Assembly (NCBI GenBank): GCA_963555705.1
Contig: OY743174.1
Span: forward strand, 26,043,608-26,107,607
DNA from: Ligustrum vulgare
Lineage: Eukaryota; Streptophyta; Magnoliopsida; Lamiales; Oleaceae
Length of the DNA: 64,000 nt
Direction: 5' to 3'
Shown here: positions 48,801 to 64,000 of the stretch, in pieces
How the letters are laid out: every line of letters starts with the position of its first letter
Numbering within the stretch: the stretch's first letter is position 1
Position numbers and translations under genes: made by a program
Notes under the pieces: model-generated
What the model saw: only the letters and a program-made list of their open reading frames with translations
Told to the model about the DNA's origin: nothing
Databases searched by the model: none

Positions 48801-50098
48801 ACCAAGAGACATTTGCTCCAGTAGCCAAGATGAATACTGTTAGAGTTATAATATCTTTAGTAGTCAATCTTGATTGGACATTGAGGCAATTCGATGTTAA
48901 AAATGCCTTCCTACATGGTGATCTAACAGAGGAAGTATATATGGACCCACCTAAGGGTTTTACCCCTCCAGGGGGTAAGGTGTGTAAGTTGAAGAAAGCT
49001 CTATATGGGCTAAAACAATCACCAAGGGCATGGTTTGGAAGGTTGAGTTGTTCAATGAAGAGGTATGGTTTTAAGCAGACTCTAGCTGACCATACTTTAT
49101 TTTATAAAAGAGATGGCCAGGATATCACCTTACTCATTGTGTATGTGGACGATATGATTGTTACTGGGAGTAAACCCAGTGAAGTTGAAAAACTTCAGGC
49201 ACATCTGACGAGGGAGTTTGAAATGAAAGACTTGGGTACTCTAAAATATTTTTTAGGGATTGAAGTATCACGATCTAAGCAAGGACTTGTCATTTCCCAA
49301 CGTAAGTATGCCCTTGACCTCCTAGCAGAAACTGGTATGTCAGCATGTACTCCTGTAGACACACCTATTGAGGTGAATCATGGCTTATCTATCTACCCAG
49401 ATCAGGTTCCTACAAATAAGGAGAGATATCAGAGATTGGTAGGAAAATTGATCTATCTTACTCACACAAGACCTGATTTATCATATGTGGTAAGTGTTGT
49501 GAGCCAATTCATGCACAACCCAAGTGAACAGCACATGAGTGCAATTAATCGTATATTGGCATATTTAAAATTATCTCCTGGCAAGGGCATCTTATACTCA
49601 AAAAGTGATCATCTTGACATTGTGAGTTACACAGATTCGGACTTTGCTGGATCAAGATTGGATAGAAAATCCACGTCGGGATATGTCTCATTTGTGGGAG
49701 GAAATCTTGTTACTTGGAGAAGTAAGAAACAAAACGTGGTTTCACTATCTAGCGCAGAGGCTGAATATCGTGCCCTGCATCATGCAACTATCGAGCTTAC
49801 GTGGTTGAAGATTCTTCTTACTGAACTTGGTTTTGGTCCAAGTAAGCCTATGTTGCTCTTTTGTGACAACACTGCAGCTATTGAGATAGTTAACAATCCA
49901 GTACAACATGATCGAACAAAGCACGTTGAACTTGACAGGAACTACATCAAATATAACCTCGACTCCAAGAATATAGAGATTCCATATATTAAGAGTGCAA
50001 GTCAACTAGCCGACATCATGACACATGGAGTGGCTAGTAATTCATTCTATACATCGATATCCAAGTTGGGCATGTGTGATATCTATGCACCAACTTGA
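45833..50098 (+). pseudogene. Copia gag-pol polyprotein with one in-frame stop
   Basis: Single frame broken only by TGA at 46121-46123. I chose ATG 45833 (MAGNKIMTS) over 45725 because the gag homology starts just after it (LDGKNYRVWSKLLEMHI). Numbering from Met 46178: zinc knuckle CSFCHLKGHTVDKC at 129-142; protease DSGATDH with Asp208; HHCC integrase zinc site from His342 with CEQC; integrase core Asp401 (HTDVWGP), Asp464 (HSDNGREF), Glu500 (GIAERKN), spacing D-35-E; reverse transcriptase from WKSAMVEEMDAL with YVDD at 989-992; RNase H with Asp1153 (YTDSDFAGS) and SSAEAEY. It ends at 50098, eight bases before the 3' LTR. All catalytic residues seen are intact. The gag stop should block full-length translation unless read through. 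Confidence 0.97.
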
Positions 50099-50105
50099 GG
50101 GGGAG
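50097..50105 (+). promoter_or_regulatory. Copia polypurine tract
   Basis: GAGGGGGAG immediately before the 3' LTR; primes plus-strand DNA synthesis. Confidence 0.9.
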
Positions 50106-50264
50106 TGTTGAAATGTTTAGTTGTGTATTATTCTAGCAATTAATTGTACCAATACAACATCTATTAGAGTTTAGGGACTAAAGTGATAATATGTAATATC
50201 TCTTGTATATCTAGATGTTGGGTAATATGAGAAATTAAGATTTCTATCTTCACAAGCCTCTACA
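50106..50264 (+). repeat. Copia 3' LTR
   Basis: 159 bp, one visible difference from the 5' LTR. Confidence 0.97.
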
Positions 50265-50917
50265 TAACACATAGTTGCATTGACCACGGTAAGATAACTT
50301 AACTAGTGTTTTTTATTTTTTATTATTATATCATGTGGTAATTGATATTCAATTTATATCATTGAATCATTATTTATTACAATGCAGATCAACTTATGAG
50401 TATTCTTTAAATATTTAATTTAATACTATTATTAATTATTGGGTATCAATACCCATGCAATAAACAATCTTGTTCACTTATTAAGCAATCTTGGTTAATG
50501 ACGATTCATCTTTATGGACCATCCTCATACTTCTAAAATTTGTACAATGATTTTTTTGACCTTTTCGTTTTCATAAAATATTTTTCTATTACTTATTAGG
50601 TATAAAAAATGCAACTTGTTGAATAAGTTACCTCCACAATTCATCAATTAAGAATCACATGCTCATGATTACGCCCCACAAATCTTGGTTAATGTTCGAA
50701 TTTATAGTTCATCAACTCTTTTAAAGTTTGATTCTATCGTATATTTTGTCTATTTACCACATAAGACAAAATTCGTTTAATTAATTTCAAATCGAACTAT
50801 TAGTCACCAAAATGTGACAATTAGTGCATGTGTGGATTCACCATGATGTTGGCTTCAAACATCACCGTCCAGTGACAAACATGTCAATCCAAAAGATGTT
50901 ACTATTATCGTGAAAAT

Positions 50918-52331
50918 TGTTGGGAACCCGGGTTGATCTACTCACAAAAATTGATTTGTTGTGACTAGATCATCCCGTTATAGGATTTTCTGTTTTATGT
51001 ATTCAACTTGGAATAAATAAGTTTGCACACAAAAATGATTTTGAGAAGATTACCCTTGTAGCGTGCTTTACAATAATCTTCATCAAATGCTTCTTAGTTC
51101 CACCAAAGCTTCAAACCCTTAAGCTTTCTCCGGTGTTCTCCAATGGCAGCTATGCAGGTGTGTGGTCACTTTTCTCAAGACCTATGTTAAATTAGGATTA
51201 GAGTTTCTTTGTAAAGAGGAAACACACACTACCCACTTTAGTGTGTGTCTCGCCACTTTTCCAATTATGTTAAGAAAAATAGTCTTAGGAGACTATTTGT
51301 AATATCTTTACATTCCAAAATCCCACCAGACCTAGTACCATAATTCAGGCCCATTTCTGCACAGCCCAATACAGGTAGTAAACCTGTATAAACCCATTAT
51401 AGTGAAGTCACCGAGGGAACCTGATCGGATCCAATTAAACTAAGCTCCAATTAATTAATTATGACCCGATCAACTCTTGATCAGTCAAAATTAATTTATT
51501 AATCACGTTCTATTCCACTAAAAGAACGAGATTGCACTCTTAATAAAACTGAAATTACTGAAACAATTAATCAATAATTATATCCTCTGACTTATCGTTC
51601 TTACATATTACCCCGTAAATCAACTCGAATATTCGGAGCAAGTTACAATGACTAAAATGCACTTATCTAAATATTCATAAATTCTCAATTCTCATCTTCT
51701 ATCTGACAGTTCGATGTGATTACATCACATCATAGAATTCAATAGTCACTATCGAATTATTGAGCTTAGATTCAACTGTCCACTAAAAGAACCAGTGAGA
51801 TTATGATCATACCTAAAAGATGATGGATTGCATAATACGAATATATGTTCCTCGTTAGTTCACTTTAATTCCCAAAGTACCGAGATATTAATCAGCAATT
51901 GATCTCACCCATTGATACCTCAAAGAACTTCAAGTTAGTAATCGAAGTCCATTATACAATTAGGATTAAGGACCCACGTACAATAGTCAAGTGAAATTAA
52001 ACTTGCATGGTCAATGTCACAAATTAATTTCATGTGGTCCAGTTCAATACGTTCCAAACGTACTTTCAATTTTATTACCAAAGTCAAAGATAGACTTTAA
52101 TAAAATCGAGACGATCTTATCAAAATAAATTGTCCAAGTTTATTTACTGATCGTGAACGTTAATTTTAGATCGAATTACAAATTGAATCTTTCTGTATTT
52201 AACAACTTAAACACTCAATCTGTAATATTAAATCGACCCATGGACAAACGCAACTTTATATTAACACAATCAATAAACATTTTATTTCGAATGTCGTGAA
52301 TTATACTCTATGAGTATATATAATTCCAACA
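50918..52331 (+). mobile_element. Solo LTR (1414 bp), TSD AAAAT
   Basis: Begins TGTTGGGAACCCGGG and ends TATATAATTCCAACA, giving inverted ends TGTTGG/CCAACA typical of Ty1/copia LTRs. Perfect duplication AAAAT at 50913-50917 and 52332-52336. No coding sequence. It lies just beyond duplicated block B. Confidence 0.88.
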
Positions 52332-52336
52332 AAAAT

Positions 52337-52970
52337 ATTTCATTAAAATGCAAAGGATGAAATTTGAAGAGAAGATTGTTAATTGAAGGATTGAAAAAGA
52401 TAACAAGAAAATTAGAAGTTACATGCAGCAAAGAGAGCTGAGTAGATTTGGTTTGAAAACCAAGAAAAAGACAGGAGACTGGAAATATTATATGTTCATT
52501 CCTTAACTGAATTTTTACACGAAGATTCAAATTAAATAATTAAAATTGGAAAAATAAAGTCAAACACCAATATGTAAGTTGTTATGCTTCAAAGGGGGTT
52601 TCAATTCTTAGCCTACCACAATACATGGAACTTATAGTTGATGACAATAACAGAAGTGAAAAAGAAAAAGAAAAAAGAAAAAAAAAAAGAAAAAAACCTA
52701 TTACTTAAGTCTTCTAATCAAATTACACCACTAGTATTGGAAGCGGACGATATTCTGTGTTATGTCGCATTCCAATATGTTCTCAGTTATTTTAGATCAT
52801 TCATGTAAGAGTGATGATTCTCGCGGTTATCAACCCAAAGCTAAGTAGTGCAATATTAAATATTTACTGCGTTGGACATTATTTTGGTTGAAAGAATTGA
52901 ATATATGGAGCAATAGTTTGCACTATATATTGCATCGAACATTAATTAAAAAAAAAAAAAAAAATCAATG
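52337..52970. other. 3' flank of the carboxypeptidase gene
   Basis: Includes the presumed 3' UTR (minus strand) below 52971 and an A-rich purine tract near 52660-52700. No other gene seen. Confidence 0.5.
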
Positions 52971-57101
<4,131 letters not shown>

Positions 57102-57155
57102 TTCTGTTGAGAATCTTCAAGTCAGGAGGAACACAAAGAGTGAGCCTCATTAGGG

Positions 57156-57164
57156 TTATATATA
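57156..57164 (-). promoter_or_regulatory. Putative TATA box of the carboxypeptidase gene
   Basis: TATATATAA on the minus strand, 55 bases upstream of the start codon, giving a short leader of about 25 bases if transcription starts about 30 bases downstream. A poly(T) run (57179-57197) lies further upstream. Confidence 0.5.
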
Positions 57165-57199
57165 CATCACACTACAAATTTTTTTTTTTTTTTTTTTGG

Positions 57200-58665
57200 G
57201 ACATTTAGCCTCCTCAATCTTTATTTACTGTAACCTTTATGTCCTTATTCTTATTCTTATTTTTACCATATTATTAATGTTAATTAAGCTTTTATTTGGT
57301 AAAAGACTGTGGCTTATAAATTAATTTATTTATATTTTTGAGGTAAAATGTATAATTAAAAAGTAGAGAAATAAAATATGTGATTAAAAGATGGTTTGAG
57401 AAACTGTGTAATATATAAACCAAAAAAAGGTTTACGAAACGGATGCTAACATATATCATATATATGATTAATTCTACAACAAGTTCGTTTGAAAGTGTAA
57501 ATAACTTATTTTTTTTAATCATATATATATATTTCTTTTTTTTTTTTAAACTGAAACCATCATCAAAGTCAAGATTTGCTAAATAACAAAATGTTGAATA
57601 TGAAACTTTGACTAGGAAGAAATATGGACAAAAAGTTTACAAAGAGCAAAAATTGAGGACCTTAAGTAAATTAATTAATATATGGTGCTACTAGAAAAAA
57701 TTGTTGTGTGACTATTATAATTATGCTATCATCCCGCTTTAGAATGATTTGTTCAAAATTAGATTTTGCAATATTTTGTTTGACAAAACGCACCTTCCTA
57801 TTTGACGTAATTTTTAGTTGAATAGATCAAAAAATTGATGTAATTACTGATTATTATTCGGGATTTTTTCAGATTTCTTTAAATATCTTGATTCTATATT
57901 GATGAAGAATCTTTCCTTATTTTCGATTCATTTAAATCATTTCCTATGCTCATGCCGTAATTGGTGTAAGATCTGTCCTCTTTAGAATTCAGTAATTGTG
58001 ACATTATAATTTTTTTCGTAATATTTATTATCCTATATAAATAACTATAGGGAGAAAATGGTCATTAACTTCTTTCGCAGGCATCGACGAGTGATTAAAT
58101 TAAGTTTTTAGCAAATTATTTTAAGGATTGTTTTTCAAAAGAGCATGTTATAACTGACATGATCGATTTTTTGCAATATTTACACCACATGCCATGCATA
58201 ATATTTTAGCATGTTACTTTCCTCTATATAAATTATAAATTAATATAGAATTTTTTAAAAATATTTTTAACTACAGATCTGAAAACCGTGTTGGATGATT
58301 GAGTAATCTAAAATGAAAGAGAATATCCCCATGCTAATAAATTCATCCATATGATGGGAATGGGAATTTTGATTATGTTTGCTTATAATCTGATTTTTAT
58401 TTTATTGTTGTTTTAAAGTAATTGTTAGTCTTTCATGACGTGTTTGATATGCTAATGTCAACCCAACTTAATTTTTTAAATAAAGAGGTTTTCAGTCCAT
58501 AGTTTTTGTCTCAATTAAATAATGGAATGTGATGAATTAATACCCTTTTTATTTTTTTATTTTTTAATTTATAAAATCTAACTAACAAGTTCGACCAAAA
58601 AAGCCTGTTTCGAAAATAATCAACTTATACCTAACGAGAAAAGAAAAAATGAAAATGATTTAAAC
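57200..58665. other. Intergenic, AT-rich
   Basis: No gene, TIR pair or LTR edge recognised. Confidence 0.5.
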
Positions 58666-58719
58666 AAGTCAAGAACTAAACTAATTTAAAAAAAAAAAAA
58701 AAAAAGTCAAGAACTAAAC
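58666..58719 (+). mobile_element. Minimal poly(A) retroposition footprint
   Basis: A 16-base direct repeat AAGTCAAGAACTAAAC (58666-58681 and 58704-58719) flanks a 22-base insert, TAATTT followed by a run of A. Long flanking duplication plus poly(A) is the hallmark of LINE-type target-primed insertion, here with almost no body. Confidence 0.55.
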
Positions 58720-60185
58720 AATTCACCCCAATAATTTTTTTTTTTTTTTAATTTCAACTCGTTGATTATTTCTCTTTTCCGAGTCAATAATCGATCCAAT
58801 TTTTAAGAAATTAACAGTTGTAAATATATCGTCTTCTTGATAGAGAAAGAGATGGCAAACTTTTTTATTGTGGTTAGAAATATGCACTTCCATTGATTTA
58901 TCTTAGTGGCAGTCAACCATGACATGTGCAATATTGGAGTAATGGAGCATGTGTATGATACTCATGACCCATCTGCAGAATTATGTTATTCTATGTCTGG
59001 CAATGAATCAAATGAAAATGAGATATTATTCTCTAAGGGGACCAACAATAAAATATTTGACTTATATAACATGAAATGGACTACTTTGTTTGCACATTTC
59101 AATAAATCCCATATTTATATATTTAAACAACGGTGGATGCCCCTTTTAAAACGGACGACTCTAAAATGGAAAGATGGTTTTTCTTCAGTTTGAACAGAAC
59201 GAAGAGGAAAAAGGACACTATCTTTTTGTTTAGATATTTTGAACAAGACGCTCTTCCCTAACCAACCAAGATGGACTTCTGGATGACGATTCAGAATATT
59301 TTGTGTATTTAGGGAGTTCTTTTGCTCTTTATTCTTTTGGACAATTTATAGTGTGTTATGCACGGGCGGATCCACGATTATGGTTCAATGGAGGCGATGC
59401 AAAATTATGTAACAAACAATTTCAGCACCCCCATACAGTACTCCTAATTTAGGAGACAATTTTGAAAATGAACACTGCTGTACCCTAGGCTCTTCCTGAT
59501 TAACAATTTTATGACAAAAAATTAACGTTAAAAACATATCATCACAATCATCAATTTCCTGCAAAGTATAGAACATTATTAATAGAAATAAACGAAGAAC
59601 CAAAATTGAAAACATTTATTTCTTGTAAAGTTAAAGATCTTCTCGTCTATACAGAGTTATTAGTGGCATGAGTGACAGTGTCTTTAAAAATTGAAGATAA
59701 TTGTCAGCCAAAAACTTAACTACGTTAGAAAATCTTGTAAGGGTTGGCACAAGTCCTTCATTCCAAAAGATACTGAACTTATTCTTCTCCCGTCACATGA
59801 TAGGGCATGTGATCCTCCATTAGGGTATATCGCGTTTAATGTTAAAAGTTGGGCTTAGATTACTCTTTCTACCAATAATTAAATTTTTTTTGAAGTCCTG
59901 GAGAATAGCTCCTACCTAACTGACAGTTTTTCATGGAGGACCCAGCTTCATATATAAGTGGATATTTTGTGTCTCGTGCCATATTTTAAGTACACATTCT
60001 CTTGTTTGGGATGCTTCGAGCTTAACAATTCTTTTTCTCTTTTGTAAAGTATACCAAGTAAGATCACAGAGGAATCCACAGCTAGAGCTATAAGAGAAGG
60101 GAATACGATGCTTTTGGAGACATTGGGACAATCTCCTTACGCAATACAACAAAAACAGCCTTTTACAACACACAACAAATGTTGC
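58720..60185. other. Intergenic with transposon-end fragments
   Basis: A GGGCGGATCCACG stretch at 59364 resembles the GGCGGA ends of the 675-bp element at 15746; no partner end was identified. Short frames at 58906-59193 and 59385-59615 have no recognisable motif. Confidence 0.35.
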
Positions 60186-60367
60186 AAAAGGCCTTTTCTA
60201 GCGTTTAGGTGCATGTTGCCATTGAAGGAAGGATACGGTAACGTTCAATGCACGTTGCAAAAGTTGAATTGAACATTGTGGTTGAGTTTTGCAAGTTCTT
60301 TGCTGGCTGCATTTGCCTTTTAACAACGTTCATTGTGCATTGAAATTGATACTTTTGGCCACATTGT

Positions 60368-60600
60368 GCGCCCGTTGCGGTAGACCTTTAGCAACATTCG
60401 ATGGGGATTGTAGAAAACCTTTTGGCAACGTTTAATGCGCATTGCGATAGACCTTTTGACAATGTTTATTGCGCGTTGTGGTTGATCTTTTGGTAACGTT
60501 CATTGTGCATTGCAGTAGACATTTTGACAATGTATTTTGCACATTGTTGTTGATGCGAAAGACATTTTCGCAACTTTCAGTGTGCGTTGTGGTTGATGTT
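60368..60600 (+). repeat. 34-bp palindromic tandem repeat
   Basis: About six to seven degenerate units of the type CCTTTTGGCAACGTTTAATG then CGCATTGCGATAGA, each containing GCAACG...CGTTGC-like inverted motifs. Looser, irregularly spaced units extend left to about 60190. Similar subterminal repeats occur in some plant CACTA elements, but no CACTA terminus was found here. Confidence 0.7.
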
Positions 60601-61738
60601 TTACCTTTTTTTATATATATATATAAAGAATCGACAAAATTTCCTATAATATGGATAATTCTACCTAAAATTTTAAGCTTTACTTCACAATATTTTTAGC
60701 TCCAAATCCAACACTCATCTACGACATGTTTAAAAATTCAGTCGTCACAATATTAAATCCAAGAATTCAATAATGCCAATTTACCAATATATCAAATTCT
60801 GAAGATCAATATTCCAATTCTAGTCCAAACTGCTTAAATTAACATCAATTTTTGGATCTAAACCTTTATCTCGCACAAACCGTAGAAACCCAAACCTCAC
60901 ATATGGTTAGATTAAACACGTTGAATTCCAGCAATTCCATTTTGAAGTCGTTCCACAAGAATCCATTGAAGAGATTACCATTGGCGGGTATACCATTCCT
61001 GAGAAAACGAGGATTTACATCAATACTTGGGCAATAGGCAGAGACCCAAAATGTTGGCAAAATTCTCACAGATCTATTTGAACCAGAAAGATTCATGGTG
61101 TTTCAAACTTTTCTTTAATCTTAAAATATTTTGGAAGTCTCAACACCTTTAAAATGAGTTTGAAACCAGAATTCATCCATGGTTTCAATCTAAATCCAAC
61201 CATTAAGTATCAAGCTTTTTGCAATTGAAGGCTACCTGTCAAATAGAATATCACTGGCAAGGTAAATTATATGCACCAATCTCCTGCGGCGGATCTAGGG
61301 TTTTCGTTCAGCATCCCTCGTAGGGGCTCGGGGGGCAATGCCCCCGAAAGGAAATTTTAATTTCAATTGTATGAGTAAAAGAGTATTTTGTTGAGATGTG
61401 TCAATTGAAAGTTAACAGTTTTTTTTCCAACAGACACATCCATTCATATCAAATATTGTCTTTTCCTTTATACAAATAGAAGATCACCATTTGTAGATTT
61501 TTGTGCCTTGGAGTTTATTCAGTTTTCTTAGATTCCCATAATATTATAACACAGAAAAGTATTTCCCGCTCAAATTATTCAATCCCATATTCCCAACAGG
61601 AAAGAGACAGGAGAATTTTAGGCACGACGGAAACTCAAGTCACAAACTCATTGAACTCATCATAGTCGAACCAAACACATGAATAGAACCGAGAAATGCT
61701 AAATCAAACTATGAAGAGAACGGCTAAATCAAACTAAC
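60601..61738. other. Intergenic
   Basis: Holds a GGCGGATCTAGGG stretch at 61285 followed by the GC-rich inverted motif GGGGGGCAATGCCCCC (61330-61345), resembling parts of the 675-bp element at 15746-16420. Otherwise nothing recognised. Confidence 0.35.
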
Positions 61739-61740
61739 CT

Positions 61741-62287
61741 TCAATCATTAAACTTCATGGAATCAGACAAATGACAATAGCTTAGGAGCTGGACTGCACA
61801 GTGTAATAGAGAATTAGCAGAGCAAAAAATTATTTTTTTCATGTTACGCATTATTTTTTCATGCGAATCCAGCACGGGCGACCACAAGGTCTTACCATGA
61901 CACATATCCGCCCTTGGATTTCTCTCGAGATCATCCAAGGAACATATGCTGTCTCCCTGTGCCTCAGCAAGAGCATGTACAAAAGGAGATCTCTGGATAA
62001 ACCAAGTCTTTGCACCTTTGATCGGCTCTTTGGTACCAGTGAGACTGTTGAGAACACCATTAGCTCCATTTGAAAATCAGAAGAGAGTGGTCTAGATATA
62101 CCATTGAAAGACCTAAAAGGTTGATCACATTCGGGATGACCATGACCAATGGAAGGTTGAGAATGGTGGAAAAGGATGTTGCTTTAAGTGAGGTGCACCT
62201 AATACTGAAGAAGAAACCCAGTAGCAACATTAGGAGCATTAATAGGTGATGAGCCCATAATGGGGTTGGAAGGATGCATAATGGCAT
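61741..62287 (-). pseudogene. Decayed coding remnant of unknown family
   Basis: The minus strand reads in changing frames as SNPIMGSSPINAPNVATGFL, then HSQPSIGHGHPECDQPFRS, then [20 protein letters not shown] followed by [20 protein letters not shown] and [16 protein letters not shown]. The composition is coding-like, with at least two frameshifts. I do not recognise the family, and it could be a host gene or transposon remnant. Confidence 0.4.
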
Positions 62288-62478
62288 ATAAGAGGATGTG
62301 AAAGGAGGGGTGAAGGGACCTCCTAGATGTCTTATTTCGACCCAAAGCTTATAGGGTAGTAACTGTGGCCCTCACCACCAATGAGGAAAGTGTAATCAGG
62401 TTCTTGTTGGAAATAAATAATTATGGGAAGAAAGGCTAGATAGAAAATACAAGAATTTCTCAAAAGATATTTGTATTC

Positions 62479-64000
62479 TGTTAAGTGCATTTTTATACAC
62501 TTTTTATACCTTTAAATTAGCATATTTTGGAACAAATTGAGCAAATATCTACTTATTTAATTCGTCTATCGTGTAAAATTAGGTAAAAATACATTTTGAA
62601 ATAAATTGTAAGTAATTGATAAAATGTGTGATATATATGTGTGTGTATATATATATTTATATATATATATATAAAACATGAGAATATGGGAGAATGAGAG
62701 AGAGTAGGCTGCTGGGAGACAGAGAAGTATGGGAGAGAAAAAAAGAAAAGAAAAGAAAAAAAACAGGAAACAAAGCATGATGGGAAGAAGATGGAAGGCT
62801 GCAGGCTGTTGCTGGGGGATGCTGCTGATCTACATATACACACAAACAGACACGAGAGAAAAAAGGGGGGAACCGTGTGGATGGTTGGTGACAGCAACCA
62901 TTGGTAGGTTTCATTAGATATAGATATATACACAGGGAGAAAACCGGGTTGATTTTCAGCTGGTGACAGCAGCTGGAGAAGCTGGTTGGCGACATCAACC
63001 ATCTCAGTTTCCATAGATAGACAGGAGGAAGCAGGGTGACGGACTGCCAGAAGATTTCAGCAGGGTGACAGGCTGCTGGAATATCTGGCCGGTGGAGCTG
63101 CTGCTGCAAGAAAGAAGAAGAAAGTGCTGCTGGACTGCTAGACGATACTGCTGCTGGTGCTGCTGCTAACAGGAAGAAGACAGAGAGGGTGCTGTGCTGC
63201 CGGAGGATAGGGTGAGACTGCTGTGTATCAGTGGTGCAGCTGCTGATCTAGAACTTGCTGATACTGCTGAAATCTGAAGCCAAGATAACAACTGCTGCTG
63301 CAAACTGTTAGTTCGAGGCAGGGAGAGAGAAGGCAGGCTACTAGTTTGGCAAGGAAGAAGCTGGGAGTCAGAAACTGAAGCTGGAAATTGAGGGACTGAA
63401 TTGCACATGAATTGAAAGTTGGAGGATCATGATGCAAATTCCACAATTTCCAATTTCCGGGTTTTATTTTTAATGCTTAATGTTATTTTTATTTTCAAAT
63501 GCATGTTTAGCTAAATTTTGCTTGTTGGGATAATTGATGGAATTTAATTGCACTTAGTTAATTTCAAGTTATTTACGTATTTTGCGCTATTTAATTTCAT
63601 GCATTTTAATTATTGCCGTTTAATTTCAAGCACTTTAATTTATGTCGTTTAATTTTGCGCATTTAAATTTAAGTTTAATATCATGCATTTATTTTGAGTA
63701 GTTAGTTTTATTTACAAAACTTGAAAATTGATTAAGTGTCGTTTAAATGAAATCATGAATCCCAACTATTTTAATTTATCATTTTCTGCATTATCGTTAG
63801 ATTTTAGAATTTACTCATTTAAATTTCGCATTCAAAATCAAAATCCAAAACTTTATTCTGTGACTCTCTTGTTAAAATCAAATTAACTAGCATGTGTAAT
63901 TGAAGTATACATTCCTCGTGGGATCGACAACCCGGACTCTAAAAGTCCACTTTATTACTTGAACGCGACCCGTGCGCTTGCGGTACACGATTTTAGCGAA
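62479..64000 (+). mobile_element. TGATAAGTG-type element cut by the window end
   Basis: Starts TGTTAAGTGCATTTTTATAC and reaches CACGATTTTAGCGAA at the last base, matching the inverse of 10848-12416 at both ends, including CTCGTGGGATCGACAACCC near 63916. About 1.52 kb. Preceded by TATTC (62474-62478), which should recur just after the window if this is a complete insertion. The frames inside (62553-63446) are CT-repeat and low-complexity translations and are not genes. Confidence 0.7.

Larger units (their letters stand above)
45169..50264 (+). mobile_element. Complete Ty1/copia retrotransposon, TSD TAACA
   Basis: Two 159-bp LTRs (45169-45327 and 50106-50264) start TGTTGAAATG and end GCCTCTACA. 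They differ at one visible position (TTTGAG versus TTAGAG near 45237/50174). A perfect duplication TAACA lies at 45164-45168 and 50265-50269. Primer site TGGTATCAGAGC is at 45328-45339 and polypurine tract GAGGGGGAG at 50097-50105. Total 5096 bp. Copy A provides the empty site TAACG at 41616-41620. Near-identical LTRs indicate a recent insertion. Confidence 0.97.
44133..50868 (+). repeat. Duplicated block, copy B
   Basis: Paralogue of 40571-43441, sharing for instance AGACACTAAAGAGAGTA, TGGTAATTGATATTCAATTT and GCATGTGTGGATTCACCAT. Split by the copia element 45169-50264; without it the block is about 1.64 kb. Confidence 0.8.

Noticed and set aside
58906..59193. 95-codon plus-strand gene
   Set aside because: No recognisable motif, no conserved neighbours and AT-rich codon content; likely chance.
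62553..63109. Two ~150-codon minus-strand frames
   Set aside because: Both are antisense readings of a purine-rich, low-complexity LTR interior and overlap each other in different frames.

Overview
This window looks like a transposon-rich stretch of a flowering plant (eudicot) nuclear genome. It is AT-rich, has long stretches without open frames, and carries plant-type LTR retrotransposons, Helitrons, hAT and Tourist-like elements and tRNA-derived SINEs. It has one well-formed host gene with plant-style GT-AG introns. The species cannot be named from the sequence alone.

Layout. 1-880: 3' end of a Helitron with a decayed PIF1-like helicase tail. 2046-3460: hAT element with a BED zinc-finger remnant and a perfect 8-bp duplication, hosting a MITE. 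4651-4683: another Helitron 3' end. 5335 to at least 6120: minus-strand Helitron carrying a BEL1-like homeodomain gene fragment. 6612-8336: intronless pseudogene of ribonuclease H2 subunit B, split by an 833-bp hAT-like element. 8555-18503: nest of solo LTRs in which one family member landed two bases inside another; further elements sit inside both. 19749-21583: third member of that LTR family. 22290-33356: rearranged Ty3/gypsy (chromovirus-like) territory with three LTR segments, degenerate pol, and SINEs in inverted pairs. 33674-40560: LTR fragment and gypsy protease remnant split by a 4.94-kb solo LTR. 40571-50868: two copies of a ~1.65-kb block, one broken by a solo LTR, the other by a complete young Ty1/copia element (45169-50264). 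50918-52331: solo LTR. 52971-57101: intact eight-exon serine carboxypeptidase-like gene on the minus strand. 57200-64000: mostly unassigned intergenic DNA with a 34-bp palindromic tandem repeat, a tiny poly(A) retroposition footprint, a decayed coding remnant and a terminal LTR-like element cut by the window edge.

How it works together. The only gene expected to make a functional product is the secreted or vacuolar serine carboxypeptidase. The copia element keeps all catalytic motifs but has an in-frame TGA in gag. Everything else is decayed or non-autonomous. The main biological content is a readable insertion history: ten insertions carry perfect duplications of 5 or 8 bp (two more are imperfect), insertions can be ordered by nesting, and the duplicated block supplies reciprocal empty sites. 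Exon joins, boundaries and target-site duplications were read by eye; no alignments or database searches were run.
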